Positions 16,666 through 25,491 are shown, numbered from the stretch's first letter. The stretch: DNA of 64,000 bases from CAVREM01 sp963728825 (GCA_963728825.1 CAVSLA010000001.1:310001-374000), one strand, 5' to 3'. A program made the numbers and translations. Notes: generated by a model not told the origin, from the letters alone.

Positions 16666-17520
16666 ATGAAATGGCAGGCGTGGATCCTTGCCGCCGTCAC
16701 CGTCGTCACCCTCTCGGTCTCCGCGACAGCGCAGACCGTGACGAAATACGTGCGTTACCAGGCCGGCAACGCGACCTCGTACGGCATGCTCGAAGGCGAC
16801 ACGATTCGTGAACTGCAGGGTTCAGTCTTCGAGAACCCGAAGCCGACCGGACGGACGCGGAAGCTCACCGAGGTCAAACTCCTCGCGCCGGTCGAGCCCA
16901 GGAAGGTGATCGCCGCCGGCTTCAACTACAAGAGCCATCTCGCCGAGCAGCCTGCCGCCAAGTACATCGGTCTGTTCACGAAGCTGCCATCGTCGATCAT
17001 CGGCCATGACGACAACATCATCTATCCGGCCGACGCCACCGATCTGCATTACGAGGCGGAAGTGGTCGTCGTCATCGGCCGGCGGGCCAGCCATATCACC
17101 GAGGCCCAGGTCCCGCAGCACGTCTTCGGCATCACCGCCGGCAATGACGTCAGCGAGCGCGCCTGGCAGAAGCAGGATTTGCAGTGGTTCCGGGCGAAGG
17201 CATCGGACACGTTCGGGCCGATGGGCCCGGCGCTGGTTACCGGTCTCGACTACAACAACCTGAGCCTGATCGGCCGGCACAATGGCAAAGTCGTCCAGGA
17301 GACGAACACCAACCTGCTGATTTTCTCCATCCCGTATGTCGTCAGCTACGTGAGCCGCTACGTCACGCTCGAGCCGGGCGACGTGATCTTCACCGGCACG
17401 CCGGGGGTCACTCAGGCGATGAAGCCAGGTGATACCTTTGAAGTGGAAGTACAGGGCGTCGGCGTACTGCGCAACCGGGTGGTCGCCGCCGGCCAGCCGT
17501 CGCGATCGGGTCAGCAGTAA
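16666..17520 (+). CDS. Fumarylacetoacetate-hydrolase-family protein with a signal peptide
   Basis: The FAH fold is shown by KVIAAGFNYKSHLAEQP, the acidic metal site LHYEAEVVVVIGRRAS, GITAGNDVSERAWQ and PGDVIFTGTPGVTQAMKPGD. Members hydrolyse or decarboxylate C-C bonds of beta-diketo acids or isomerise catechol-pathway intermediates using Mg. Unusually, the N-terminus (MKWQAWILAAVTVVTLSVSA, then TAQ) is a good Sec signal peptide, so the enzyme is probably periplasmic, whereas most relatives are cytoplasmic. The start ATG at 16666 follows GGAGC; a TTG at 16654 is possible. Two more exported proteins follow on the same strand. Confidence 0.85.
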   Translation: MKWQAWILAAVTVVTLSVSATAQTVTKYVRYQAGNATSYGMLEGDTIRELQGSVFENPKPTGRTRKLTEVKLLAPVEPRKVIAAGFNYKSHLAEQPAAKYIGLFTKLPSSIIGHDDNIIYPADATDLHYEAEVVVVIGRRASHITEAQVPQHVFGITAGNDVSERAWQKQDLQWFRAKASDTFGPMGPALVTGLDYNNLSLIGRHNGKVVQETNTNLLIFSIPYVVSYVSRYVTLEPGDVIFTGTPGVTQAMKPGDTFEVEVQGVGVLRNRVVAAGQPSRSGQQ

Positions 17521-17546
17521 GCATTCGCATCGGCAAAGGAGTTCAC

Positions 17547-18158
17547 ATGAAGCGGGTCATTTCGGCGGTCGGCATCATCACATTCGCGCTGGCGACGATC
17601 GCCGCGCAGTCGAAACTGCCAGCCGGCTGGCAGATGCGGACCGATGACGGCGCGACGCAGCCGCCGGCGGGCATCATGTTCATGACGATGGGAACGGGAT
17701 TCCATGTGATGAGCGGTCCGGCGGCGATTTACTACCGACCTGACATGACGAAGAGCGGCGCCTATCAGGTGCAGGCGACGTTCCAGCAGATGGAGCCCGC
17801 CGAGCATCCGGAAGCGTACGGCCTGATCGTCGGAGGCGCAGACCTGCAGGGCGCCGCACAGAAGTACACCTATTTCCTCGTCCGGCAGGACGGCATGTTT
17901 CTCGTCAAGCGCCGCGCGGGGGCGAACACGCCGACCGTCAAGGACTGGACCGCTCACGCGGCGATCAAGAAGACCGAGAAGACCTCCAAGGGTACGAACA
18001 CATTGGCGGTCGCCGTGGCCGCCGACAAGGTGCGCTTCCTCGTCAACGGCACCGAAGTCGCGTCGGCCGCCGCCAATCAGGTCGACACCAACGGCATCGT
18101 CGGCCTGCGGATCAACCACGGCCTGAACGTGCACGTCGATCAATTCAGTGTGAAATAA
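17547..18158 (+). CDS. Exported LamG/DUF1080-like beta-sandwich protein
   Basis: A signal peptide (MKRVISAVGIITFALATIAA) precedes a ~180-residue concanavalin-like domain: GIMFMTMGTGFHVMSGPAAI, YQVQATFQQMEPAEHPEAYG, KYTYFLVRQDGMFLVKRRAG, NTLAVAVAADKVRFLVNGTE and GIVGLRINHGLNVHVDQFSV. This pattern is shared with DUF1080 (3-keto-disaccharide hydrolase) and other LamG-type folds that bind or cleave sugars. No catalytic residues can be assigned. AAAGGAG lies 5 bp before the ATG. It is probably co-transcribed with the exported FAH protein upstream. Confidence 0.72.
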   Translation: MKRVISAVGIITFALATIAAQSKLPAGWQMRTDDGATQPPAGIMFMTMGTGFHVMSGPAAIYYRPDMTKSGAYQVQATFQQMEPAEHPEAYGLIVGGADLQGAAQKYTYFLVRQDGMFLVKRRAGANTPTVKDWTAHAAIKKTEKTSKGTNTLAVAVAADKVRFLVNGTEVASAAANQVDTNGIVGLRINHGLNVHVDQFSVK

Positions 18159-18223
18159 AAACCTGCTGAGGGCGCAGAGGAAGCCAAGGACGCAGAGGAC
18201 CACTCCACTTTGAAAGGATAATC

Positions 18224-18661
18224 ATGCGAACACTGATGTTAGTTGCGATGTTCACGGGTGCCGCCGCGCTGGCGGCCGCCCAGAAACCGATTCCGGCTCC
18301 GCCAGACGTGAAGGCTCCGCCGTCGGACGCGAAAAAAACTGCGAGTGGCCTCTCATACAAGGTGCTCACGCCGGGCAAAGGCAAACAGCATCCCACCGCC
18401 ACCAGCGAGGTGACGGTCCATTACTCAGGCTGGACGACCGACGGTAACATGTTCGACAGTTCGGTTGCGCGCGGTGAGCCAACGTCATTTCCCTTGAACC
18501 GCGTGATCAAGGGATGGACCGAAGGCGTGCAGTTGATGGTGGAGGGCGAAAAGACCCGCTTCTGGATACCGGGGCCGCTGGCCTACGCCAACAGTCCCGG
18601 GCACCGTTTACAAAGCGCCGGCACGCTGGTGTTCGACATCGAGCTAATCAAAATCCAGTAA
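18224..18661 (+). CDS. Exported FKBP-type peptidyl-prolyl cis-trans isomerase
   Basis: The signal peptide MRTLMLVAMFTGAAALAAAQ is followed by an FKBP domain: GLSYKVLTPGKGKQHPTATS, VTVHYSGWTTDGNMFDSSVA, FPLNRVIKGWTEGVQLMVEG, KTRFWIPGPLAYAN and GTLVFDIELIKI. It catalyses prolyl isomerisation during folding, here in the periplasm. Most active-site positions are kept (Tyr, Phe-Asp, Val-Ile, Trp, Tyr, Phe). The usual YG in the IP-x-x-LAYG motif is YA here. At 145 residues it is a single-domain form without the FkpA dimerisation domain. AAAGGA precedes the ATG; a strong hairpin follows the stop. Confidence 0.92.
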   Translation: MRTLMLVAMFTGAAALAAAQKPIPAPPDVKAPPSDAKKTASGLSYKVLTPGKGKQHPTATSEVTVHYSGWTTDGNMFDSSVARGEPTSFPLNRVIKGWTEGVQLMVEGEKTRFWIPGPLAYANSPGHRLQSAGTLVFDIELIKIQ

Positions 18662-18670
18662 AGGTTGGGG

Positions 18671-18697
18671 GGCCGGGTCCAAATGGACCCGGCCTAC
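18671..18697 (-). repeat. REP-like palindrome between convergent genes
   Basis: A perfect 10-bp stem, GGCCGGGTCC/GGACCCGGCC, with loop AAAT lies 9 bp after the FKBP stop and 20 bp before the end of the DUF349 gene. The minus strand carries the flanking GTAG seen in the other copies. It may act as a two-way terminator. Confidence 0.8.
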
Positions 18698-18716
18698 AGA
18701 TGCACGCGACCCTAAT

Positions 18717-21320
18717 CTACCGGCCTGACCGACCGGGCTTGCCGGATCCACCCGACGCCCCTGGCCCCCCTGACCAACCCGTCCCGCTCGGCCGGGCCTG
18801 CGTGGCGCGCTCGGTGATGCGCCGGCACGCTTTCTGGAAACGATCCGCGAGACCGCGGCGCGATTCCTCGGGGACGGGTCCGATACGCGACCAGTTCGAC
18901 TGCGCCTGACGGACCTCTTCCACCGCGGCTCTCATCCGGCTGTCCTCGTCGGCCCGGCCGCCGATCGTGTTCGCAGCCAGTGCCTCCTTCAACATCGCCG
19001 CCAGCCGCACTGTCGGCGACATCGAGGCATCGTCGGCGGACTGGACTCCAGCCGGACCGGCAATGGACGCAGCGAGTTCTTCCATGCGCTGAACGAGCGA
19101 GTCCATCCGCTTGCGGTTGGCATCGGGATCGAGATCGGTGCCCGCAAACGCCGCCGGCCACCGCGCCAGGACGGCCGCGAATGCGTCGGCAAACCGGCGA
19201 TCGAGCGCTTGCGCGCGCTCGGGATCGACGCCGCGCGCGGCGATTTCCTGCTGCCAGCGGCCCCGCAGCCCGCGGACCTTGGCGATCAGATCGGACGGCG
19301 CTTCGACGACGTCGGCTTCGGACGGCGCGAGGGCCGCCATCTCGTCGCAGATCGCCTCGCGAGCCGACACCCGCTCGGCGCGGGCGATGTCGTGACGCTG
19401 CGCGTAGCGGGTGAAGAACTTGTCGCACGCGGCGCGAAAACGCTGCCAGATCGCGTCGGAGCGGCTCTTCTTGACCGGACCGACCGTCTTCCACTCGTTC
19501 TGCAAGCGGCGGATTTCAGCGGCCGACGGTTCCCAGTCGGACGATTCGGCAATCGCCTCGGCGCGGGCGCACAGCGCATCCTTTTTCGCGAGGTTCTCCG
19601 CCCAGACCTTCTTGCGCTGCGCGAGATCCTCGTGGCGCCGTGTGAAGAACCGGTCGCAGGCGGTGCGGAACCGGTCCCAGATGGTTTTCTCCCGTCCGCG
19701 TGACACCGGACCGATGCTCTTCCACTCGGCCTGCAGCTGCTTGATCGATTCGGCGGTCTGAATCCAGTTCGTGGAGTCGGCGAGCGCCTCCGCCTTCTCA
19801 CAGAGCGCGACCTTCCGGGTCAGGTTCTCGGCCCGAGCCTGCGCCTCGGCGGCGAAGTGCGCCTCGCACTTGGTCCAGACCTCGTCGTGCGCGGTTTTGA
19901 AGCGGCGCCAGAGCGCGTCGGCCTGCGCGCGCGGGACATCAGCAACCTTTTTCCATTGCTCCTGCAGCGACCGCACTTCGCGGGCGATCGCCTCGGCATC
20001 GTCCTGCGAGCGAAGCGCTTCCATCTTGCCGATCAGCTGTTCCTGGATGCTGACGTTCGCCCATCGCTGCCAGTCGTCCGCGTCGCGCAGCTCGAGGACC
20101 TTGGGCGTCAGCGCGTCCTGCGCGGCTCTCAAGCGGCGCGCGACATCCTCGAAGTCCTGTTTGGTCGGGAGCGGTGGGATGGCGTTCAGGGCGGTACGGA
20201 CGTCGCGCAGCGCGCGATCGGCCGCTTTGAGCGTCAGATCCGGCTTGGCAATGAACGGTTCGACCCGGCCCAGCAGGTTGTGCACCCGCGCCAGCGCTTC
20301 GCGCCGGGCGCGCTGATCGGCGTCGCGCGCTTCAGCCAATCGCGTCCGCCGCTCGGCCTCCTGCTTCTCGTGCTCCTCGACGTCCCGGGCCCGTTGCGCA
20401 GCGAGCTCCTGGCGGCGGCGGTCGGCGTCCTCGGCGCGCTGACGCTCGGCTTCCTCCTCATGAAGTCGGCGGGCCTCGGCCTCCGGATCTTCCTCGGTTG
20501 ATTCAGAAGCGGGCTCGGCCAGCGGCGCCAGGTCGATCTCGCCCGAAGCAACGTCGAGAGTCTGAGGAGGTGTCGGGATCGATGTCACCGGTTCTGCCAA
20601 CGCGGCCGACGCGGTAGCCAGCGCCGCCGCGTCGACGTCTGCGGCGGCCGCGCCTTCGCGCGCCGCGCGTTCCTCGGCCTCGCGCAGGATGGCGCGGGCG
20701 CGCTTGCTTGAAGCCTTGTTTCGACCGCGAGTCGCGATCTGCTCGAGCTCGGCGGGATCCTCGATCAAATCGACTGCCGCGAGCGCGGTATCCTTGAACT
20801 CACTGTTCATCGCGACCGCAACTATCTCGGTGTGCTCGGCACGCTCTCGCAGGCGGTCGACCGCAGCCCGCCGAACGGCTTCGATCGACGCGTGCCGGGC
20901 AATCGAACCGAGCGAGTGCACGTCGCCGGTTCGCAGCAGCGCGCGCAGCGCGACGATCTCGCGCGACGAGCTCTTCGCGATCTGGGCGAGCAGACGCGGA
21001 TCGGCGATCGCGTCCACGGCGTCGAGGCTCTCGGACTCGCTGGTGCCTTCGAATGCTTCCAACGCCAGGTCGCGGAGCATCGCGCCGGCGGCCGATCGGA
21101 CACCTTCGTCCGCGTCGTCCCGGGCGATCGCGCCGAGCGCGGCGGCATCCATCAGCTTGGCCACCGCGGCGCGACGCACGCGCGGGTCCTCGTCCTCGCG
21201 CGCGATCACCGCGATCATCTCGCGATCGTCGAGCGGAATCTCGCCGACGTACGCAAGTCGAACGGCGGGGTCAGGATGCTTGTGACGTGTTTGGGTACGG
21301 AATCGATCGAGCAGCGTCAT
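18717..21320 (-). CDS. DUF349 repeat protein with N-terminal HEAT-like repeats
   Basis: The 867-residue cytoplasmic protein has three parts. Residues ~1-250 hold short helical HEAT/Lyar-type repeats (DPAVRLAYVGEIPLDDREM, DPRVRRAAVAKL). A highly charged coiled-coil region follows (EEEAERQRAEDADRRRQELA). From about residue 480 come at least three DUF349 modules with the signature LQ-x-x-W-K-x-V/I-G-P-V (SLQEQWKKVADVPRAQADAL, LQAEWKSIGPVSRGREKTIW, LQNEWKTVGPVKKSRSDAIW). DUF349 proteins are helical and their function is not settled. The tail is Gly/Ser/Arg-rich. The ATG at 21320 (MTLLDRFRTQTRHKHPD) is preferred to one 26 codons upstream that has no family character. Confidence 0.85.
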   Translation of the reverse strand: MTLLDRFRTQTRHKHPDPAVRLAYVGEIPLDDREMIAVIAREDEDPRVRRAAVAKLMDAAALGAIARDDADEGVRSAAGAMLRDLALEAFEGTSESESLDAVDAIADPRLLAQIAKSSSREIVALRALLRTGDVHSLGSIARHASIEAVRRAAVDRLRERAEHTEIVAVAMNSEFKDTALAAVDLIEDPAELEQIATRGRNKASSKRARAILREAEERAAREGAAAADVDAAALATASAALAEPVTSIPTPPQTLDVASGEIDLAPLAEPASESTEEDPEAEARRLHEEEAERQRAEDADRRRQELAAQRARDVEEHEKQEAERRTRLAEARDADQRARREALARVHNLLGRVEPFIAKPDLTLKAADRALRDVRTALNAIPPLPTKQDFEDVARRLRAAQDALTPKVLELRDADDWQRWANVSIQEQLIGKMEALRSQDDAEAIAREVRSLQEQWKKVADVPRAQADALWRRFKTAHDEVWTKCEAHFAAEAQARAENLTRKVALCEKAEALADSTNWIQTAESIKQLQAEWKSIGPVSRGREKTIWDRFRTACDRFFTRRHEDLAQRKKVWAENLAKKDALCARAEAIAESSDWEPSAAEIRRLQNEWKTVGPVKKSRSDAIWQRFRAACDKFFTRYAQRHDIARAERVSAREAICDEMAALAPSEADVVEAPSDLIAKVRGLRGRWQQEIAARGVDPERAQALDRRFADAFAAVLARWPAAFAGTDLDPDANRKRMDSLVQRMEELAASIAGPAGVQSADDASMSPTVRLAAMLKEALAANTIGGRADEDSRMRAAVEEVRQAQSNWSRIGPVPEESRRGLADRFQKACRRITERATQARPSGTGWSGGPGASGGSGKPGRSGR

Positions 21321-21463
21321 CGAGGCGCTCCAGCCTGGTCGCGGCAACCAGCTTGTGACGGCACCGGGCGAAAGGTTTCTGCCCGTGCCAGGAGACAAAC
21401 CATGTCATTCTATTCGTCATTGGACGCTGCGCTGACCGGCGCGGTTGCACCTTTTTCCTTGTG

Positions 21464-22363
21464 ATGTCCGTCTCTCCAAAAATGCGGATCCTCGCGGCAG
21501 CTCTACTGGTCATTTGTGGGATTGGTGCGACAGCCTGCGACAAACTCGGACTCGGTGACGATGATCCGACGTCACCGACTCCCCCGGCGGCGGGCACGCC
21601 GATCCGTTACGCGGCGGTCGGTGCCAGCGATGTCGTCGGCGTCGGGTCGAGCTCGCCCTGCCTTGCGATCTTTACCGATTGCCCCGACGGCAAGAGTTAC
21701 GTGTTCGTCGCGGCCTCACAGCTCCGGGCGCAGGGCCGTTCGGTGACGGTCAACGCCCTGGGACTGCCGACCGCCACGATCAGCCGCCGTTTCATGGATC
21801 TGGGGGCACAGTACGGGCATCTCGTCGCGGCCAACTTCATGGACAGCGCCTTACCCTTCGTGCCGCGCGAATCGACAGTGGTGACGATCTTCGCGGGCGG
21901 CAACGAAGTCAACGTGATCACGGCCGCACTGGGCGGAGGCGCCGGCGCGAGCAACCAGGCCGGCTTCATCGATCTGCACGTGCAGAACTTCGCCGCCGAT
22001 TACCTGGCGCTGGTCAACGGCATCCGCGATCGGGTTGGTCCCTCCGCGCGAATCATCGCCCTGAATCTCCCGAACCTGTCCCGGCTGCCCTACGTCGCCG
22101 GCACGCCATTGGCGCAGAGGCAGGCGGTCCATCGCGCCTCGCTCGGGATCACGACGACGGCCATCAATCCTTTGACGACCCAGGGCGTCCGGGTCGTCGA
22201 CCTGATGTGTCTCGCGCAGCTGTATCAACCCTCATCGCTGTCGTCAGACGGTTTCCATCCGAACGACGCGGGCTATGCATTGATTGCTGCGGAAATCGTG
22301 CGTGCCGTGACGGCGCTGTCGTTCCCCGGCCCGCTCGCCAGCTGCCCGCAGATGTCGATGTGA
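21464..22363 (+). CDS. SGNH/GDSL-type hydrolase lipoprotein
   Basis: The N-terminus ends in a lipobox (ICGIGATAC), so the protein should be lipid-anchored. The SGNH blocks are present in modified form: block I YAAVGASDVVGVGSS (GAS instead of GDS), block III FAGGNEVN, and block V SSDGFHPNDAGY with the catalytic Asp-His pair. The family hydrolyses esters, often of acyl or acetyl-sugar substrates. A disulfide is plausible between the cysteines of SSPCLAIFTDCPDG. Starts at GTG 21461 or ATG 21482 are possible; ATG 21464 is a compromise, since all give the same mature protein. The 3' end overlaps the NUDIX gene by 4 bp. Confidence 0.82.
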   Translation: MSVSPKMRILAAALLVICGIGATACDKLGLGDDDPTSPTPPAAGTPIRYAAVGASDVVGVGSSSPCLAIFTDCPDGKSYVFVAASQLRAQGRSVTVNALGLPTATISRRFMDLGAQYGHLVAANFMDSALPFVPRESTVVTIFAGGNEVNVITAALGGGAGASNQAGFIDLHVQNFAADYLALVNGIRDRVGPSARIIALNLPNLSRLPYVAGTPLAQRQAVHRASLGITTTAINPLTTQGVRVVDLMCLAQLYQPSSLSSDGFHPNDAGYALIAAEIVRAVTALSFPGPLASCPQMSM

Positions 22364-22995
22364 GGTTCGAGCACGTCATCAACCGGATCGCCCCGGCGCT
22401 GAACGGCATACTCCCCGGCGAAACCGCGCAGGACCTTCTCTCCCCCATCCCGAGACGCGAGTGGCCGCCACACTGGAATCCGGCGCGCATCCGGCACGCG
22501 GCGGGCCTTCTGCTGATGTTCCCCGTCGACGACCGTGCGCACCTCGTCCTGACCGTCCGGTCCGACTCCGTGCGACATGGCGGCCAGGTGTCGATGCCGG
22601 GCGGAGTGGTTGAACCGGGCGAAACCTTCGAGCAGGCCGCGCTCCGCGAGGCACACGAGGAAGTCGGGCTGGCGATCGAGCTCGTCCGTATTCTCGGAGC
22701 GTTGTCACCAGTCGACATTCCCGTCAGCGGATTTCGTCTTCATCCAATCGTCGGGGCGGCGTCCGATGAGCCTCGACTCCATCCCGCCGATGCCGAAGTC
22801 GCGCGGATTCTGACTGTCGATGTCGACACGCTGCTCGATCCTGCCGCAGTGACCTGGCGGCAGATGACCCGTGACGGCACGACCAGAGACGTGCCCGCGA
22901 TCAGCGTCGCGGGCGCGGACATCTGGGGCGCGACCGCGATGGTGCTCGCCGAATTCCTCTCCCTGCTGGGCTGGGCGGGGCCTCTGCGCCGGTGA
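22360..22995 (+). CDS. NUDIX hydrolase, CoA pyrophosphatase-like
   Basis: The NUDIX box is complete: GGVVEPGETFEQAALREAHE followed by EVGL. Immediately before it, VRSDSVRHGGQVSMPGG matches the extra motif typical of coenzyme A pyrophosphatases (NudL group), which cleave CoA to 4'-phosphopantetheine and 3',5'-ADP. The start is a GTG at 22360 that overlaps the TGA of the SGNH gene, a typical coupled arrangement; it gives 211 residues, the usual length. A longer open frame reaching back to 21679 is only a shadow of the SGNH gene. Confidence 0.87.
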   Translation: MRFEHVINRIAPALNGILPGETAQDLLSPIPRREWPPHWNPARIRHAAGLLLMFPVDDRAHLVLTVRSDSVRHGGQVSMPGGVVEPGETFEQAALREAHEEVGLAIELVRILGALSPVDIPVSGFRLHPIVGAASDEPRLHPADAEVARILTVDVDTLLDPAAVTWRQMTRDGTTRDVPAISVAGADIWGATAMVLAEFLSLLGWAGPLRR

Positions 22996-23011
22996 TCGCG
23001 AGAACGTGCGC

Positions 23012-23096
23012 GATTTGCACGATCACGTGATCGGCCTGCAAGATTTGCGGTGAGAATAGCCATTTCAGGCGTAATTTCTTGCCAGATCTGCACGAT
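23012..23096. promoter_or_regulatory. Paired 12-bp direct repeats upstream of glutamine synthetase
   Basis: GATTTGCACGAT (23012-23023) and GATCTGCACGAT (23085-23096) are direct copies 73 bp apart, close to seven helical turns. A perfect palindrome, GATCACGTGATC, overlaps the first copy (23021-23032). This is the only long leader in the region and lies 106-190 bp before the glnN start. They look like operator sites, but the regulator is unknown. Confidence 0.4.
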
Positions 23097-23201
23097 TTGT
23101 TGAATAATGCACACTTCAACAATCCCGGATATCATTTCGGGTTTCCAGCACCTCGGTTTCGAGGATCGGTTTCACGGTCGGGTGGATCAAAGGGGGACGC
23201 G

Positions 23202-25379
23202 ATGGGTTCGGCAGTTTTGGGCGAAGCGATCGGCGCCATTCGGGACTGGTCGGTAGTCAACAAGAAAGAGCCGGGCGATTCGCGCGCGGCCAACCTGTAC
23301 GGCAGCCTGGTATTCAACGAAGCGGAGCAGGAGAAGCGTCTCCCCAAGCCCGTCTACCACGCTCTGCGCCGGACCGTCACGCAAGGCGAAGCGCTCGACG
23401 CCTCGGTCGCCGATGCGGTCGCCTCCGCCCTCAAGGATTGGGCGGTGGAGCACGGCGCCACCCATTACACGCACTGGTTCCAGCCGCTCACCGGCATCAC
23501 TGCGGAGAAACACGACTCCTTTCTGACGCCGACCAGCAACGGCAAGGCGGTGGCCGAGTTCTCGGGCAAAGAGCTCGTGAAAGGCGAACCGGACGCGTCG
23601 AGCTTCCCGTCAGGCGGCATGCGATCCACCTTCGAGGCCCGTGGCTATACCGCCTGGGATCCGACCAGCCCGCCCTGGCTGCTGAAAACCGGCGGTGCGG
23701 TGACGCTCGTCATCCCGACGGCGTTCGTCAGCTGGACTGGTGAAGCGCTCGACAAGAAGACGCCGCTGCTCCGCTCGATGGAAGCGCTCTCGAAACAGGC
23801 CGTTCGCGTCCTGAAGCTCTTTGGCTCGACCGCCGAACGGGTTATCACGACCTGCGGCCCCGAGCAGGAGTACTTCCTGATCGATCGCTACTTCTACCTG
23901 TCGCGCCCGGATCTGATCAACGCCGGCCGGACGCTGTTCGGCGCGAAACCGCCCAAGGGCCAGGAGCTGGAGGATCAGTACTTCGGGGCAATCGCCGACC
24001 GCGCGATGGCGTTCATGTCGGAAGTGGAAACCGAGCTCTACAAGGTCGGCGTGCCGGTCAAGACGCGCCACAACGAGGTCGCGCCGAGCCAGTACCAGAT
24101 CGCGCCGATCTTCGAAAACGCCAACCTCGCCACCGATCATCAGATGATGACGATGGAGACCATGCGGCGGACCGCACCGAAGTACGGGCTGGCCTGCCTG
24201 CTCCACGAGAAGCCGTTTGCCGGCGTCAACGGGTCGGGCAAACACCTCAACTGGTCGATGAGCGACGACGAAGGCAATAACCTGCTCAGCCCGGGCGCCG
24301 ACCCCCACCAGAACATCCAGTTCCTGGTGTTCTGCAGCGCGGTGCTGCGCGCCGTCAACAAGTGGCAGGGGCTGCTCCGCGCATCGATCGCCAGCGCCGG
24401 CAACGATCATCGTCTCGGCGCGAACGAAGCCCCGCCGGCCATTCTGTCGGTGTTCCTCGGCGACATGCTGACCGACATCTTCGAGCAGATCGAAAAGGGC
24501 GGTGCCAAGTCGACCAAACACGGCGGCATCCTCGACACCGGCGTCATGGTGCTGCCCAAGCTGCCGCGCGATGCGGGCGATCGCAACCGCACCAGCCCGT
24601 TTGCGTTCACCGGCAACAAGTTCGAGTTCCGCGCGGTGTCGTCCAACCAGAGCATCGCCTACCCGAACATCGCGCTCAACCTCGCCGTCACCGAATCGCT
24701 CGACTACATGGCGACCGAGCTGGAGAAGGCCACCAAGGGCGGCAAGAAGATCGAGCAGGCGGCCGCCGACCTGCTGCCCAAGGTGATCAAGGAGAACAAG
24801 CGGATCATCTTCAACGGCAACAACTACTCGGCCGAGTGGGAAAAGGACGCCGGCAAGCGCGGTCTGCTCAATCAGAAGAACACCGTCGATGCGCTGCCGA
24901 ACCTGATTGCCAAGGACGTCGTCGCGGCGTTCGAGAAGTACAAGGTCCTCAACGCCCGTGAGCTGCACGCGCGCTACGAGGTGATGGTCGAGACTTACAA
25001 CAAGACCATCAACGTCGAAGGGCAGCTGATGGTCCTGCTGGCCAATCGCTACATCCTGCCGGCCGCGCTGGAATATCAGAAACAGGTGGCGCAAAGCGTC
25101 GCGGCGGTCAAGTCAGCGGGCGCCAAGTCGACCGAATCCAGGAAGGTCCTCGATCAGGTCATCAAGCTGACCGACGAGCTGAAGCGCCAGTCTGACAAGC
25201 TGCAGAAGGCGCTCGATCACGAAAGCAACGGATCCGCGGAAAAGCACGCCAAGCACTTTCGCGATGCGGTCGTGCCGGCGATGGCCGTCCTGCGCGAAAC
25301 CGGCGACGCTCTCGAGTGCGTCGTGCCGCACGAACTGTGGCCGCTCGCCACCTATCGGGAGATGTTGTTTATCAAGTAA
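23202..25379 (+). CDS. glnN: Type III glutamine synthetase (GSIII)
   Basis: The enzyme makes glutamine from glutamate, ammonia and ATP. At 725 residues it has the GSIII length, far above GSI (~470). GSIII-typical segments are present: THWFQPLTGITAEKHDSFL, KGEPDASSFPSGGMRSTFEA, AWDPTSPPWLL, the metal-binding GPEQEYFLIDRYFY, TRHNEVAPSQYQIAPIFEN and GVNGSGKHLNWSMSDD. The C-terminal ~150 residues are helical (KSAGAKSTESRKVLDQVIKL). The ATG at 23202 follows AAAGGGGGA. The upstream leader carries paired repeats, and the stop is followed by a heptamer array able to fold back. The adenylylation site of GSI is not expected in this class. Confidence 0.96.
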   Translation: MGSAVLGEAIGAIRDWSVVNKKEPGDSRAANLYGSLVFNEAEQEKRLPKPVYHALRRTVTQGEALDASVADAVASALKDWAVEHGATHYTHWFQPLTGITAEKHDSFLTPTSNGKAVAEFSGKELVKGEPDASSFPSGGMRSTFEARGYTAWDPTSPPWLLKTGGAVTLVIPTAFVSWTGEALDKKTPLLRSMEALSKQAVRVLKLFGSTAERVITTCGPEQEYFLIDRYFYLSRPDLINAGRTLFGAKPPKGQELEDQYFGAIADRAMAFMSEVETELYKVGVPVKTRHNEVAPSQYQIAPIFENANLATDHQMMTMETMRRTAPKYGLACLLHEKPFAGVNGSGKHLNWSMSDDEGNNLLSPGADPHQNIQFLVFCSAVLRAVNKWQGLLRASIASAGNDHRLGANEAPPAILSVFLGDMLTDIFEQIEKGGAKSTKHGGILDTGVMVLPKLPRDAGDRNRTSPFAFTGNKFEFRAVSSNQSIAYPNIALNLAVTESLDYMATELEKATKGGKKIEQAAADLLPKVIKENKRIIFNGNNYSAEWEKDAGKRGLLNQKNTVDALPNLIAKDVVAAFEKYKVLNARELHARYEVMVETYNKTINVEGQLMVLLANRYILPAALEYQKQVAQSVAAVKSAGAKSTESRKVLDQVIKLTDELKRQSDKLQKALDHESNGSAEKHAKHFRDAVVPAMAVLRETGDALECVVPHELWPLATYREMLFIK

Positions 25380-25382
25380 TCC

Positions 25383-25459
25383 GTCAGGGCTCAGGGCTCA
25401 GGGCTTAGGGCTGGAGGGCTATCACGTTAGCCCTCAGCCCTTCAGCCCTCAGCCCTGAC
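25383..25459. repeat. Inverted heptamer-repeat element (TCAGGGC family)
   Basis: The left side is built of ~5 units of the TCAGGGC type and the right side of ~4 units of GCCCTCA type. The two can pair around an ATCACGTT loop as a long imperfect hairpin. The element begins 4 bp after the glnN stop. Confidence 0.85.
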
Positions 25460-25469
25460 CGCTATCTTG

Positions 25470-25490
25470 CCGGGTCCGAAAGGACCCTAC
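25470..25490 (-). repeat. Small REP-like hairpin between convergent genes
   Basis: GGGTCC/GGACCC with loop GAAA, with GTAG on the minus-strand flank and GCCGG on the other side, ends 2 bp before the stop of the minus-strand gene. It resembles the palindromes at 5819 and 18671 and may help terminate both genes. Confidence 0.65.
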
Positions 25491-25491
25491 C

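Noticed and set aside
21679..22359. Upstream extension of the NUDIX frame
   Set aside because: It is an out-of-frame shadow of the SGNH lipoprotein gene, which has a lipobox and catalytic blocks.
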